Source: Akkermansiaceae bacterium
GTDB taxonomy: Bacteria > Verrucomicrobiota > Verrucomicrobiia > Verrucomicrobiales > Akkermansiaceae
Length of the DNA: 32,092 nucleotides
Assembly (NCBI GenBank): GCA_023263995.1
Contig: JALQTQ010000012.1
Span: 1-32,092, forward strand
Direction: 5' to 3'
Numbering within the stretch: position 1 is the stretch's first letter; each line of letters opens with the position of its first letter. A program made the position numbers and the translations under genes. This document shows, one piece after another, positions 24,315 through 32,092 of the stretch. The notes under the pieces are model-generated. The model was not told the origin of the DNA. It worked only from the letters and a program-made list of their open reading frames with translations, and searched no databases.

Positions 24315-26990
24315 TCAGAGGATTTGTTTCAAGCGATCTTGCCATCGATTGTAAACGAAACCCAGCCCGAGCAGTCCGAGGCCCAGGGTGAGGAAGGACG
24401 CGATCCGTGGGAGTGGGTCGAGCTTGACAGTATCAATGATCATGAGGTGTCCCAAGCTGGCCGCGAGCATGATGAGGCCAAACAGGCGGAAGCAGCGGCT
24501 CTTCATCGGAAGGCCGGTGAGGAGGAGAAGAATGCCGGCCACGGCCCAGACCGCGGCAAGAGGCAGCGAACCGGCGTCCCTCGTGAGCTCCGCCCAGAGG
24601 ACCAGCAGCGACAACAAGGCGACCGGGGCCCAGGTTTCCTCGCGGCCCAAAAAACTCCGGACAAGGTGGAGGATCAGCAAAGGTGCGAGAGCCCAGTAGA
24701 TCTCGTGTGGCTCACCCTTGACGGAGGCGAAGAGAAGCGCGAGTGCCAAGAGGGGAAGGCTGGCCGAAGCGGTGAGCCATTTCCCGAAGTAGGAGTCTCG
24801 GAGGAAGAGCGCCGTCGCGGTCAGAGCCAAGGGAAGACCGGGGGCAGGGAAGAACTCGATCAGGAAGGCCACCCAAAAGGCCGAGGCCATCAAGAAGAGC
24901 ACCTTCTGAAGAAAGATCCTTCCGGGCACGGTGGTGAGTTTCTGAAGAAGGGCGTAGTGCCCTGACGTGAGCACGCTTCCGAAGAAAAATGCTCCTGGGG
25001 TGATCGGGGTGGCGGCGAAAACGAGAAGATAAAAGGCAAAGGGAATAAGGGAATGGGCACCCAAGCGAGTGCGGGAGGCCACAAGGGTGCCGATGACCGG
25101 GATGGTCAGAACAGCGGTCAAGCGGACCCAATCCGAACCCTCGCTTTCGCGCAGCGCCAGCCAGAGGAAGGCTAGTGACAGGGCGAGGAAAGCTCCGCAA
25201 GCTCCGTGCAGTCCTTCACGCCAGGTCCCCGACTCGCGGCGAGTTGCAATGACGGCGGGTGACACCGACGCAAGCAGGGCGAGGAAAGCGACCGTGAACC
25301 ATTGCGAGGGAGTGGCCGAAGGCATCTCAAGCAGTTGCACCAGCGCCACAAGGCCTCCGAGAGCAAAGATGCCACAGGTTTCCGGGCTGATTCGTCGCAC
25401 CAGCCTCGAAAGGAAGGCTAAGCTGGTGGCGGTGCCTAAGATGCTCAGCGCAAGACCCTGATGCCAGATCGACCAACCCGAGGTCCAACCGAAAGCCAAC
25501 AGAACAAGGGCCACCAGTGATGCGGCGAGCGCGGGGGCCTCGAGTTGGATTTCAGAACCTTTTTCCCCGGACTGCCGTTGCAGGGCCCCGAGAGCGACCC
25601 AGGCTATGGCTCCGAAGATCCAAGTGACCGCCGGGACATCGGACGGTGAAAGATCGTGAAGGGCAAGGAGGGAGAGGAGGGCGGCCCCCCAGGCGGCGAT
25701 CCCGCCGAGCGGGTGAGTGAACTTGCGCGAGAGAACCATCAAGAAGAGAGCTTCCAAAAGGAGTGCGACGAACAAGTGGTGACCATCGAGCAAGAGGGCC
25801 AGTCCCAGGGTCATCACGCTGATGCCTTTGACAAGGTGAACGATCCGGGACTTTTCCGGGAAGCGGTTCCGGGAAACGAAAGCCAACCCGATCAAAAGGA
25901 TCCCGAAGACAAAGCAGAAGAGCCAATGCCTCTCCATCCAGGTTCCGGTCCCAAAGCGGTAGGAAAAAAGGAGGAAGAAGGAGGAGTTGTTCAAGCTGGT
26001 AAAGAGGAGGTGCCGATCGGCGTCGGCCAGTTGCCCTTTGGTCAGGGAGGCTCCGGCGAATAGAAGCCAGTAGGCCGGAAGGAACCAATGGGACAGAGAA
26101 CTTTCCCCTTGATGAACTGTGAACTGCCACCAAAAAAAGGAAAAGTAACTTCCCAACAGAACAAGGAAACCAACCTCGACCCAGCGATGCCGCACCATCA
26201 TGGCGATCCCGAAGGCCGAGAGCATGAGGGCGGAGAGACAGGCCATCCAGCCCATCGGATTGACCGAAATGCTGTAAAAGGCCAGAGCGAGGCTGGTGCT
26301 GAGCATGACCCGAGACTCCCGCCAGAGAGACATGCCGCAAAAGAGACCAGCACTGGCAAAGAGGAGCAGAGAGGCCACCACGGGATTCTCGATGACTCTG
26401 AGGGCCTCGACATTGTGGGCCGCAAAGCTGCAATAATAGACCGCGGCCAGCCCTCCCGCTGCGACAATGCGACCATAGGTTTCGAGGGAGGATTTCCATC
26501 GTTCGCAAAGCAATCCGCCTCCGGTGATGAGAAAGGACAGAAGATACATGATGGTCAGGCGAATGCCGGGACCGAGCTCGTGCACAAAATGGTCGTAGGT
26601 GTAGCGGCTCAGGAAGACGAGACCCGTGGTCAGGAGAACGATGCCCAACCGAACCGACCAGACCCGCCCGAGCTGGAGTTCGAGATCACGCGAACGCCCT
26701 TGCCCCGCGACAGGCTTCTCGGGCGAAGTGAGGGGGAGGTGCTTTGGCGAAGAAGAAAGGAGAGGTGGCGGGGCGACCTTGGGGGGCTTCGGGGAAGCCG
26801 GGTCAGCAGTTTCGATGGTTGGAGCTAATCCCTCCGAGGGTGAGTCGGGCTTTTGAGGCTCCTCCGAGGGCATGCTCCAATGGATTTCGCTCTTGAGCGT
26901 GGACAAGGTCTCGCTCAGTCGATTTGTGGTGAGGCGCAGGGAGGCCAACTCGTCTTCGGCACACTTGAGCCGCTTGGATAGGGAGTCCAT
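24315..26990 (-). CDS. DUF2339 multi-pass membrane protein
   Basis: An 891-residue protein from ATG 26990; a TTG at 27008 would add six residues. It opens with a short coiled coil (LSKRLKCAEDELASLRLTTN), then a Pro/Ser-rich linker to about residue 100. More than twenty predicted hydrophobic membrane segments follow, starting with VRLGIVLLTTGLVFLSRYTY. The sequence matches the DUF2339 family, large integral membrane proteins of unknown function seen in many bacteria. The signature region GGLAAVYYCSFAAHN lies near residue 175. It is the first gene of a two-gene unit with dtd and is divergent from the LysR-type regulator 98 bp away, so that regulator may control it. The pairing with dtd gives no obvious functional link. 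Confidence 0.9.
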   Translation of the reverse strand: MDSLSKRLKCAEDELASLRLTTNRLSETLSTLKSEIHWSMPSEEPQKPDSPSEGLAPTIETADPASPKPPKVAPPPLLSSSPKHLPLTSPEKPVAGQGRSRDLELQLGRVWSVRLGIVLLTTGLVFLSRYTYDHFVHELGPGIRLTIMYLLSFLITGGGLLCERWKSSLETYGRIVAAGGLAAVYYCSFAAHNVEALRVIENPVVASLLLFASAGLFCGMSLWRESRVMLSTSLALAFYSISVNPMGWMACLSALMLSAFGIAMMVRHRWVEVGFLVLLGSYFSFFWWQFTVHQGESSLSHWFLPAYWLLFAGASLTKGQLADADRHLLFTSLNNSSFFLLFSYRFGTGTWMERHWLFCFVFGILLIGLAFVSRNRFPEKSRIVHLVKGISVMTLGLALLLDGHHLFVALLLEALFLMVLSRKFTHPLGGIAAWGAALLSLLALHDLSPSDVPAVTWIFGAIAWVALGALQRQSGEKGSEIQLEAPALAASLVALVLLAFGWTSGWSIWHQGLALSILGTATSLAFLSRLVRRISPETCGIFALGGLVALVQLLEMPSATPSQWFTVAFLALLASVSPAVIATRRESGTWREGLHGACGAFLALSLAFLWLALRESEGSDWVRLTAVLTIPVIGTLVASRTRLGAHSLIPFAFYLLVFAATPITPGAFFFGSVLTSGHYALLQKLTTVPGRIFLQKVLFLMASAFWVAFLIEFFPAPGLPLALTATALFLRDSYFGKWLTASASLPLLALALLFASVKGEPHEIYWALAPLLILHLVRSFLGREETWAPVALLSLLVLWAELTRDAGSLPLAAVWAVAGILLLLTGLPMKSRCFRLFGLIMLAASLGHLMIIDTVKLDPLPRIASFLTLGLGLLGLGFVYNRWQDRLKQIL

Positions 26991-27000
26991 GGCGAAAGGC

Positions 27001-27052
27001 TGTCGCAAAATCGCAATCCTGTCGCATTGATATCCCGTCTGAAAACATTGAT
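27001..27052. promoter_or_regulatory. Repeat-rich divergent regulatory region between DUF2339 and LysR genes
   Basis: The short divergent region holds CATTGAT twice (27025-27031 and 27046-27052), spaced exactly 21 bp, about two helical turns. TCGCA occurs three times (27003, 27011, 27022), two of them within TGTCGCA (27001 and 27020). Same-face repeats in a LysR/target divergon are what an operator would look like, but no typical T-N11-A palindrome stands out. Function is inferred. Confidence 0.3.
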
Positions 27053-27088
27053 TGAAATGATGAGAGAAAAGAGTGAGTCTGGCTGGTG

Positions 27089-27991
27089 ATGAATATTCAC
27101 CACCTCGAGCTCTTTTATTTTGTCGCCAAATTTGAAGGGATCACGGCGGCTGTGAGAAAGATGCCGTATGGGATTCAGCAGCCAGCAGTCAGTGGGCAGA
27201 TTCTGCAATTGGAGGAAAAGTTGGGGGTGAAGTTGTTCAACCGCCGCCCCTTTGCCCTGACTCCGGCAGGCGAGGAGTTGTATGACTTCATTTATCCCTT
27301 TTTTTCGAGATTGGACGACCTCGAGGAAAAATTGCGGGGTGAGGAGAGACGGCATCTCAGGCTGGCGGCCACTGCCTCTACTCTCCGGAATCATCTGCCC
27401 GACTGTCTCGAAAAGCTGAAACTTGAGGAGCCGGCCCTCAAGTTGTCCCTGCGCGAGGTGGCACCATCCGATGTGCATGCCCTGCTCACTTCCCAGCAGG
27501 TTGATGTGGCCATCGGGGTCATGGGCGGGAAGATGTCGGAAGGCTTGCGGGCTGAGCCCTTGATGAGTATTCCCACGGTTTTGTGGGTGCCCGCGAGGTC
27601 GCGAGCAAAGTCGTGGGAGGAATACCTTGAAAGGAATCCTTATTCGAAAGGGGGGCGCCTCGGGAGAGAACCGCTCATCGGCTTGCCGGCCAACGAGGTG
27701 CTCCAGCAGCTTTTTCAAAAGGAATTCGACCGTCGGGAAATCAACTGGCCGGTTTCGGTCGAGGTCAATTCGACTGACGTGATTCGCGACTTCGTGGCCC
27801 GTGGCTTCGGGGTGGGGGTGGGAATCTTCATCCCCGGCGTTGACGGGATGAGAGGGGTGAAGGCCCTGCCGCTTGACGGGTTTCCCCCCTTGGTCATCGG
27901 AGCGATGTATCAGGGACGCCCGAAAGGAGTGGTTTTGGATTTCCTCAGGTTGGCCAAAGAGCATGCCCGGTCACTGACACAGACCACGTGA
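27089..27991 (+). CDS. LysR-type transcriptional regulator
   Basis: A 300-residue regulator. The N-terminal winged helix-turn-helix (about 1-60) shows the family pattern: NIHHLELFYFVAKFEG, QQPAVSGQILQLEEKLGVKL and FNRRPFALTPAGEELY. The rest is the periplasmic-binding-protein-like effector domain (VDVAIGVMGGKMSEGL, VIRDFVARGFGVGVG), whose ligand cannot be told from sequence. ATG 27089 is chosen over the GTG one codon upstream. It is divergent from the DUF2339-dtd unit and 106 bp upstream of purU on the same strand. LysR regulators commonly act on a divergent gene and on themselves, so both neighbours are candidate targets. Confidence 0.93.
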   Translation: MNIHHLELFYFVAKFEGITAAVRKMPYGIQQPAVSGQILQLEEKLGVKLFNRRPFALTPAGEELYDFIYPFFSRLDDLEEKLRGEERRHLRLAATASTLRNHLPDCLEKLKLEEPALKLSLREVAPSDVHALLTSQQVDVAIGVMGGKMSEGLRAEPLMSIPTVLWVPARSRAKSWEEYLERNPYSKGGRLGREPLIGLPANEVLQQLFQKEFDRREINWPVSVEVNSTDVIRDFVARGFGVGVGIFIPGVDGMRGVKALPLDGFPPLVIGAMYQGRPKGVVLDFLRLAKEHARSLTQTT

Positions 27992-28088
27992 TCCCGCCCG
28001 ATCGGCTCGGTGGGGGATGCTCAAGTTGTCGGGCGGGCGACCGCTTTGGGAGCGGGTCTCGCTTGATGTTTTCGCCCGTTCGGTGCAT

Positions 28089-28094
28089 GGGAGG
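28089..28094 (+). promoter_or_regulatory. Shine-Dalgarno site of purU
   Basis: GGGAGG lies 3 nt before the ATG at 28098. The spacing is short, but the sequence is strong and supports this start over the longer open frame from 28017. A GTG at 28083 lies before the site and is not favoured. Confidence 0.4.
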
Positions 28095-28097
28095 CTG

Positions 28098-28952
28098 ATG
28101 CGTGAAGGATTGATCTTGAAATTGAGTTGTCCCGACAAACCGGGGTTGGTGGCCCGGATTGCCAGCCATGCCTCTGAGTTCCAGGCCAACCTTGTGGAGT
28201 TCAACCAGTTCATCGAGCAGGAACGCGGGGTTTTCTATGCCCGCTTGGAAATCGACACCGCCAGCCTCGAGGTGCCAGTGGAGGACTTCATTGCCAGCTT
28301 CGAGGTTTTGGGGCGGGCCATTCAGGCCAACTGGCACTTTCGTCGGTTGCCCTACACCATGCGGACGGCGGTCCTGGTGACGAAAACCGATCATTGTCTC
28401 AATGAAATTCTCTGGCGGACGCAATTGGGTGAACTGCCCATCGAGATCACCTCGGTGATTGGGAACCGGACCGATTGCCGGGAAATCGCCGAGACCGCCG
28501 GATTGCCCTTTCATCACGTCGAAATGACCGGCGACAAAGAAGAGGGCTTCCGTCGCATCGAAGCCTTGCTCGACAAGCAGGAGGTCGAGTTGGCAGTCCT
28601 TGCGCGCTTCATGCAGATCATTCCGCCCTGGATGTGTGAAAAGTACGAGGGACGTATGATTAATATCCATCACAGCTTTCTCCCGGCCTTCATCGGGGCC
28701 AATCCTTACCGCCAAGCCTACGAGCGGGGCGTCAAGTTCATCGGAGCCACGTGTCACTACGTCACCGGAGACCTCGATGCCGGACCGATCATCGAGCAGG
28801 AGGTCGAGCGGGTCCAACACCACCACAGCGTACAGGACCTCGTGCGCCTGGGGCGCGATTGCGAGCGCTCGGCCCTCGCCCGGGGAATCCGTCACCACGT
28901 CCATGACCGCACCATCATTGACGGTCGACGGGCCTTGGTTTTTCCGGACTGA
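28098..28952 (+). CDS. purU: Formyltetrahydrofolate deformylase
   Basis: This enzyme hydrolyses 10-formyltetrahydrofolate to formate and tetrahydrofolate, balancing one-carbon pools and supplying formate for PurT-type purine synthesis. From ATG 28098 it has 284 residues, near the usual 280. An N-terminal ACT domain (about 1-80; LKLSCPDKPGLVARIASHAS) precedes the formyltransferase-fold catalytic domain. The catalytic region INIHHSFLPAFIGANPY and the following ATCHYVTGDLDAGPIIEQ contain the expected Asn, His and Asp. It converges on an aminotransferase gene with 8 bp between stops. The LysR gene upstream is on the same strand. Active-site motifs separate it from methionyl-tRNA formyltransferase and PurN. 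Confidence 0.96.
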   Translation: MREGLILKLSCPDKPGLVARIASHASEFQANLVEFNQFIEQERGVFYARLEIDTASLEVPVEDFIASFEVLGRAIQANWHFRRLPYTMRTAVLVTKTDHCLNEILWRTQLGELPIEITSVIGNRTDCREIAETAGLPFHHVEMTGDKEEGFRRIEALLDKQEVELAVLARFMQIIPPWMCEKYEGRMINIHHSFLPAFIGANPYRQAYERGVKFIGATCHYVTGDLDAGPIIEQEVERVQHHHSVQDLVRLGRDCERSALARGIRHHVHDRTIIDGRRALVFPD

Positions 28953-28960
28953 TTTGCGGG

Positions 28961-30043
28961 CTAGGAAAGAAACTTGGGCAATTCGGTGTCGAGGGCGTCG
29001 AGGAGTTCCTGCATCGTTTCTGCGGTTTCGTTGCCCATGTTGGAGATTCTAAAGGTCTGGCCCTTGATCTTGCCGTAGCCGCCATTGATGGCGAAGCCGT
29101 GATTCGCGATCACCGACTTGATCCAGCCGGATTGGTCAAGGTTTCCCGGGGTGACGAAACAGGACAGCGAGAGCGAGCGGAAGCCCTCGGGCGGAAGGAG
29201 ATCGAAGCCGTGTCGGGCACCCCATTCGTGGACCATGCGGTTGTTTTCGCGGTGTCGCTCGTAGCGTTCCTCCAAGCCTTCGGCCATGATGACTTCAACT
29301 CGCTCGCGCAAGCCATAGAGATGGGGAATGGCGGGGGTCGATGGGGTGTTGTGCTTGGCGTCGTTTTTGGCGAACTCGCAGAAGTCGAAATAATACCCGC
29401 GATCGGGCACCGAGGCTGCCCGTTCCAAGGCGGCCTCCGAGGTGGCGAAGACGGCGAGCCCGGGAGGAAGGGCAAGGGCCTTCTGGACACCGGCGAGGAG
29501 GACATCGAGGCCGAGTTCATCGAAGCCGATGGGCATCGCCGAGAGCGAGGAGACCGTATCCACTACCATGAGGACATCATCGAAGGACTTCACCACCTCG
29601 ACGATTTCCTTGAGTGGGTTGAGGACTCCGGTAGAGGTTTCGTTGTGCACCAGGGTGACCGTGTCGAAGCCACCTCCAGAGAGCTTTTCCCGGACCATCT
29701 CGGGATCGATGGGTTGGCCCCATTCCACCTGGATTTTCTCGGCCTCCTTGCCGCAACTGAGGGAGACATCAAACCACTTGTCGGAAAAGGCTCCGCAGCA
29801 GAGGTTCAGGACCTTTTTTTTCACCAAGTTGCGGACGCAGCCTTCCATCACTCCCCAGGCCGAGGAGGTTGAAAAGAAGACTGGACGGGTGGTGCCCACG
29901 ATCTTGCGGATGCCCGGCTGGATGGAAGCGTAGAGTTCCTCGAAGTCCGCTCCGCGGTGTCCGATGGTCGGACCGGCCATGGCGGCATAGGTTTCCGGGG
30001 CAACGTCGACAGGACCTGGGATAAAGAGCTTGGGTTTGGACAT
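28961..30043 (-). CDS. Class V aminotransferase, alanine/serine-glyoxylate type
   Basis: A 360-residue PLP enzyme of the alanine-glyoxylate / serine-glyoxylate aminotransferase family, expected in the cytoplasm. The start MSKPKLFIPGPVDVAPETY is characteristic; an upstream codon at 30067 is less likely. HRGADF at 29-34, the STSSAWGVMEG cofactor loop near 58, HNETSTG at 133-139, the PLP-ring aspartate D162 and the Schiff-base lysine K188 in GVQKAL are all present. Substrate cannot be fixed from sequence: alanine-glyoxylate, serine-glyoxylate, and phosphoserine transamination of the class V type are all possible. It converges on purU and is divergent from the deacetylase gene across 109 bp. Confidence 0.9.
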   Translation of the reverse strand: MSKPKLFIPGPVDVAPETYAAMAGPTIGHRGADFEELYASIQPGIRKIVGTTRPVFFSTSSAWGVMEGCVRNLVKKKVLNLCCGAFSDKWFDVSLSCGKEAEKIQVEWGQPIDPEMVREKLSGGGFDTVTLVHNETSTGVLNPLKEIVEVVKSFDDVLMVVDTVSSLSAMPIGFDELGLDVLLAGVQKALALPPGLAVFATSEAALERAASVPDRGYYFDFCEFAKNDAKHNTPSTPAIPHLYGLRERVEVIMAEGLEERYERHRENNRMVHEWGARHGFDLLPPEGFRSLSLSCFVTPGNLDQSGWIKSVIANHGFAINGGYGKIKGQTFRISNMGNETAETMQELLDALDTELPKFLS

Positions 30044-30152
30044 GGGCCGGGAAAGTGGCCTCCTCAAGCCCTTCTGTCGAGTGGTTTCGAGTCCCCGGAA
30101 TCAGGGGAAAAGCGTGACAAAGAGCCATTCCCCAGTCATTCTCCGGGCACGG

Positions 30153-30995
30153 ATGATGAAGCGACGCAACATTCTAAAATTGGGATCGGGGGTGGTGATC
30201 ACTCTGCCCTCCTGTAGTGGAGGGCAGAAGACGGAAAAGGCGGTTGGCAGAAAGTTGGAGTCAAACCCCGCGCCTGCCGTGATTGGGAAGACCGGAGCCA
30301 ACACCCAGTATCGTCAACCCGCCTACGTCAACCGGGGGTTGCGCAACCCCACCATGAATCTGCCCTCGGAATTTGGTGGGGCCACCGTGACCCACTCCCG
30401 TGGGCTCTCGGGGCAGCCCCACGTGGCCATGACCTTCGATGATGGGCCACACCCCCAAAATACCCCGCGGTTACTCGACATCTTGCGGGCTCGGAATATC
30501 AAAGCCACTTTCTACGTCATCGGCCAGAACGTCGATCGTCATCCGGGCATCGTCCGCCGTATTGTGGCGGAGGGCCACGAAATCGGCAACCATACCTACA
30601 CCCACCGCAAACTCACCGCGCTCGGCAATTCCGAGGTCGAGAGAGAGATGATGAAGACCGAGGAGGCCATCATTCGGGCTGCCGGGGTCAAGCCCCGGAC
30701 GATGCGGCCACCCTACGGCGCGCTCTTGCAGCAGCAGCGACGCATGATCTTCTCCAGCTTCAGCTATCCAACCATTATGTGGTCGGTTGACCCGAACGAC
30801 TGGCGTCGTCCGGGTCCCTCGGTGGTGGCCTCGCGTATTCTCAGCGGGGCTCACAACGGAGCCATCATCTTGGCCCACGACCTGCATTCGCCCACCGTGG
30901 ACGCCATGCCGCGAACTTTCGACGGGCTCTTGTCGCGCGGTTATCAGTTCATCACGGTTTCTCAGCTGCTTGCCCAAAAAAGTCAGCAGGCCTAA
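30153..30995 (+). CDS. Polysaccharide deacetylase, probable lipoprotein
   Basis: A 280-residue NodB-type (carbohydrate esterase family 4) enzyme removing N- or O-acetyl groups from a cell-wall or exopolysaccharide. All five catalytic motifs are present: TFDDGPH with D96/D97, the metal-binding GNHTYTH (H147, H151), RPPYG at 185-189, MWSVDPNDW and ILAHDLH. The N-terminus MMKRRNILKLGSGVV then LPSC has a double arginine and a lipobox-like cysteine at 21. Proline at -2 makes the lipobox atypical. The protein is therefore probably exported and perhaps lipid-anchored. ATG 30153 (or 30156) is chosen because upstream codons would put an unrelated basic stretch before the leader. The substrate is unknown. 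Confidence 0.92.
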   Translation: MMKRRNILKLGSGVVITLPSCSGGQKTEKAVGRKLESNPAPAVIGKTGANTQYRQPAYVNRGLRNPTMNLPSEFGGATVTHSRGLSGQPHVAMTFDDGPHPQNTPRLLDILRARNIKATFYVIGQNVDRHPGIVRRIVAEGHEIGNHTYTHRKLTALGNSEVEREMMKTEEAIIRAAGVKPRTMRPPYGALLQQQRRMIFSSFSYPTIMWSVDPNDWRRPGPSVVASRILSGAHNGAIILAHDLHSPTVDAMPRTFDGLLSRGYQFITVSQLLAQKSQQA

Positions 30996-31030
30996 CGGGC
31001 GGTGGGGCGTTGCCTTGACCGCTGAGATTT

Positions 31031-32092
31031 ATGTTCGGGGAACGCTACTTCGCAACGCGTGGACGCCTGAGCAAGGTCGTCGACGCCACCTTGGCCTTGG
31101 GTCGTGATTGCGGTGCCGGGTTGCTGGCCGATCAGCTTGGCGGGGTGGCCGGTGGGGGTGAAGATGCTCTGCAGGGATTGCGACGCCCTTTTCTCTTTTT
31201 GGTCTGCGGGGAGGTCAATGCAGGCAAGTCGAGCTTTCTCAACGGCTTGTTTGGTGTCGAGCTGTGCCAAACCGGCGAACTGCCGTTGACCTCCAGAGTG
31301 ACCCACTACCATTGGAACGGGGAATCCTCGGAGGGAGAGGGAGAAGGTGGGGTTCTCTTTTGCGGGAGGGCGCAGGCCTTTTTGCGTGATTTCGAGGTAG
31401 TGGATACCCCGGGAACGAATGCCCGTTCGGGAGACCACCTCCCCCTGGTCGATGATTACCTTCGGCGTGCCGACATCATCTTCTTTGTCTTCCCGGTTGA
31501 TAATCCCTGGGGTGCCGGAACTTGGCAATTAGTGGCGAGGATGCCGGAGGAGCAACTGGACAATGCAGCCTTCGTTCTGCAGCAGAGTGATTTGCGAGAT
31601 GAGGGGGACTTGGAGGTCATCTCCGGTCACATGCGCACCTTGGCCGAGCAAAAGACGGGGCGGACTCCTCAGATTCACGTGGTTTCGGCCAAGCAGGCCT
31701 TGCAAGCCCGGCAGAGCGACCCGATGCTCTCCCACCTGTGGCGCAAGAGTGGTTATGCCGGGCTGGAGCGCTTTGTTTCTGATCGAGTCAACTGCAATGC
31801 TGATCGGTTCACGGTCTTGCGGGAGGTCCGGAAGGCCACGCAGGAGACCCTGCGGATGATCGAAGAACACATCGAGGAGCGGACCGACCGTCTCGATGGG
31901 GACGAACGTTTTCTCGCGGAGCTGGAAAACGAGGTGGATAACCGTCGCGAAAAACAGGCCACGGTACTTTCAGCCCGTCTGATTGATCTGGGCGGGGTGT
32001 TCCTACGGCAGGGCCAGTTGGCCGCCCGGGATTTGGGGCATCGGATGGCTTTCCTCCAAAGTCTGGTTTCCTTGTTCCGGCGGGAGAAACTA
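31031..32092 (+). CDS. Dynamin-like GTPase (3' end cut by window edge)
   Basis: The frame is open from ATG 31031 to the window end, 354 codons without a stop. The GTPase domain has a P-loop in GEVNAGKSSFLNGLFG (near residue 60), a switch threonine in LPLTSRVTH and the G3 motif VVDTPGTN. The G4 position is a non-canonical QQSDLR, not a [NT]KxD. A helical, charged segment with coiled-coil character follows (LREVRKATQETLRMIEEHI, then EERTDRLDG) and a more hydrophobic stretch begins near the edge. This order fits bacterial dynamin-like proteins, which remodel or protect membranes; the full length and membrane-binding part cannot be seen. It follows the deacetylase by 35 bp on the same strand. Confidence 0.85.
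   Translation, partial: MFGERYFATRGRLSKVVDATLALGRDCGAGLLADQLGGVAGGGEDALQGLRRPFLFLVCGEVNAGKSSFLNGLFGVELCQTGELPLTSRVTHYHWNGESSEGEGEGGVLFCGRAQAFLRDFEVVDTPGTNARSGDHLPLVDDYLRRADIIFFVFPVDNPWGAGTWQLVARMPEEQLDNAAFVLQQSDLRDEGDLEVISGHMRTLAEQKTGRTPQIHVVSAKQALQARQSDPMLSHLWRKSGYAGLERFVSDRVNCNADRFTVLREVRKATQETLRMIEEHIEERTDRLDGDERFLAELENEVDNRREKQATVLSARLIDLGGVFLRQGQLAARDLGHRMAFLQSLVSLFRREKL

Overview
The window is a GC-rich, densely coded bacterial chromosome segment with no gene-free stretch longer than about 200 bases. The gene families point to the PVC superphylum, most likely a Verrucomicrobiota member. The evidence is a planctomycete-type cytochrome/DUF1549/DUF1553 (PSD1) protein paired with a DUF1501 protein, a lamin-tail/CotH-type secreted protein, a PVC-type heme-binding CxxCH propeller protein, a DUF4175-like giant coiled-coil membrane protein and a secreted squalene-cyclase-fold protein. 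I cannot name the genus. No RNA gene, insertion sequence, CRISPR array or prophage feature is visible.

Layout. Positions 1-6303 (minus strand) hold a compact, probably co-transcribed exported-protein cluster: PSD1 cytochrome protein, then DUF1501 protein (5 bp gap), then a lamin-tail/CotH-like protein cut by the left edge. From a divergent intergenic region, 6452-12465 (plus) carries a three-gene unit: a 1460-residue membrane-anchored coiled-coil protein with tandem 117-118-residue modules, a secreted alpha/alpha-toroid protein overlapping it by 4 bp, and a small TPR protein. A minus-strand exported GspG-C-domain-like protein (12571-13305) follows; its signal peptide appears broken by a one-base frameshift. 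Next comes a 1004-residue secreted propeller/cytochrome c protein (13410-16424).

Positions 16446-24298 are largely housekeeping: pyruvate carboxylase (minus), valyl-tRNA synthetase (plus), an unusual membrane protein with a helix-hairpin-helix-like domain and a zinc ribbon split by a membrane helix (plus), and D-aminoacyl-tRNA deacylase (minus). The deacylase lies downstream of a DUF2339 multi-pass membrane protein on the same strand. From 27089 on come a LysR-type regulator, formyltetrahydrofolate deformylase (purU), a convergent class V aminotransferase, a lipoprotein-type polysaccharide deacetylase, and a dynamin-like GTPase cut by the right edge.

The genes divide into three themes: exported proteins probably used for polymer handling and periplasmic redox chemistry (left half), a membrane-anchored coiled-coil/toroid/TPR unit of unknown role, and central metabolism and translation quality control (pyc, valS, dtd, purU). 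The two edge genes are open to the window ends, so their full lengths are unknown. Start codons are chosen from signal peptides, Shine-Dalgarno matches and family lengths; where these disagree the entry says so.
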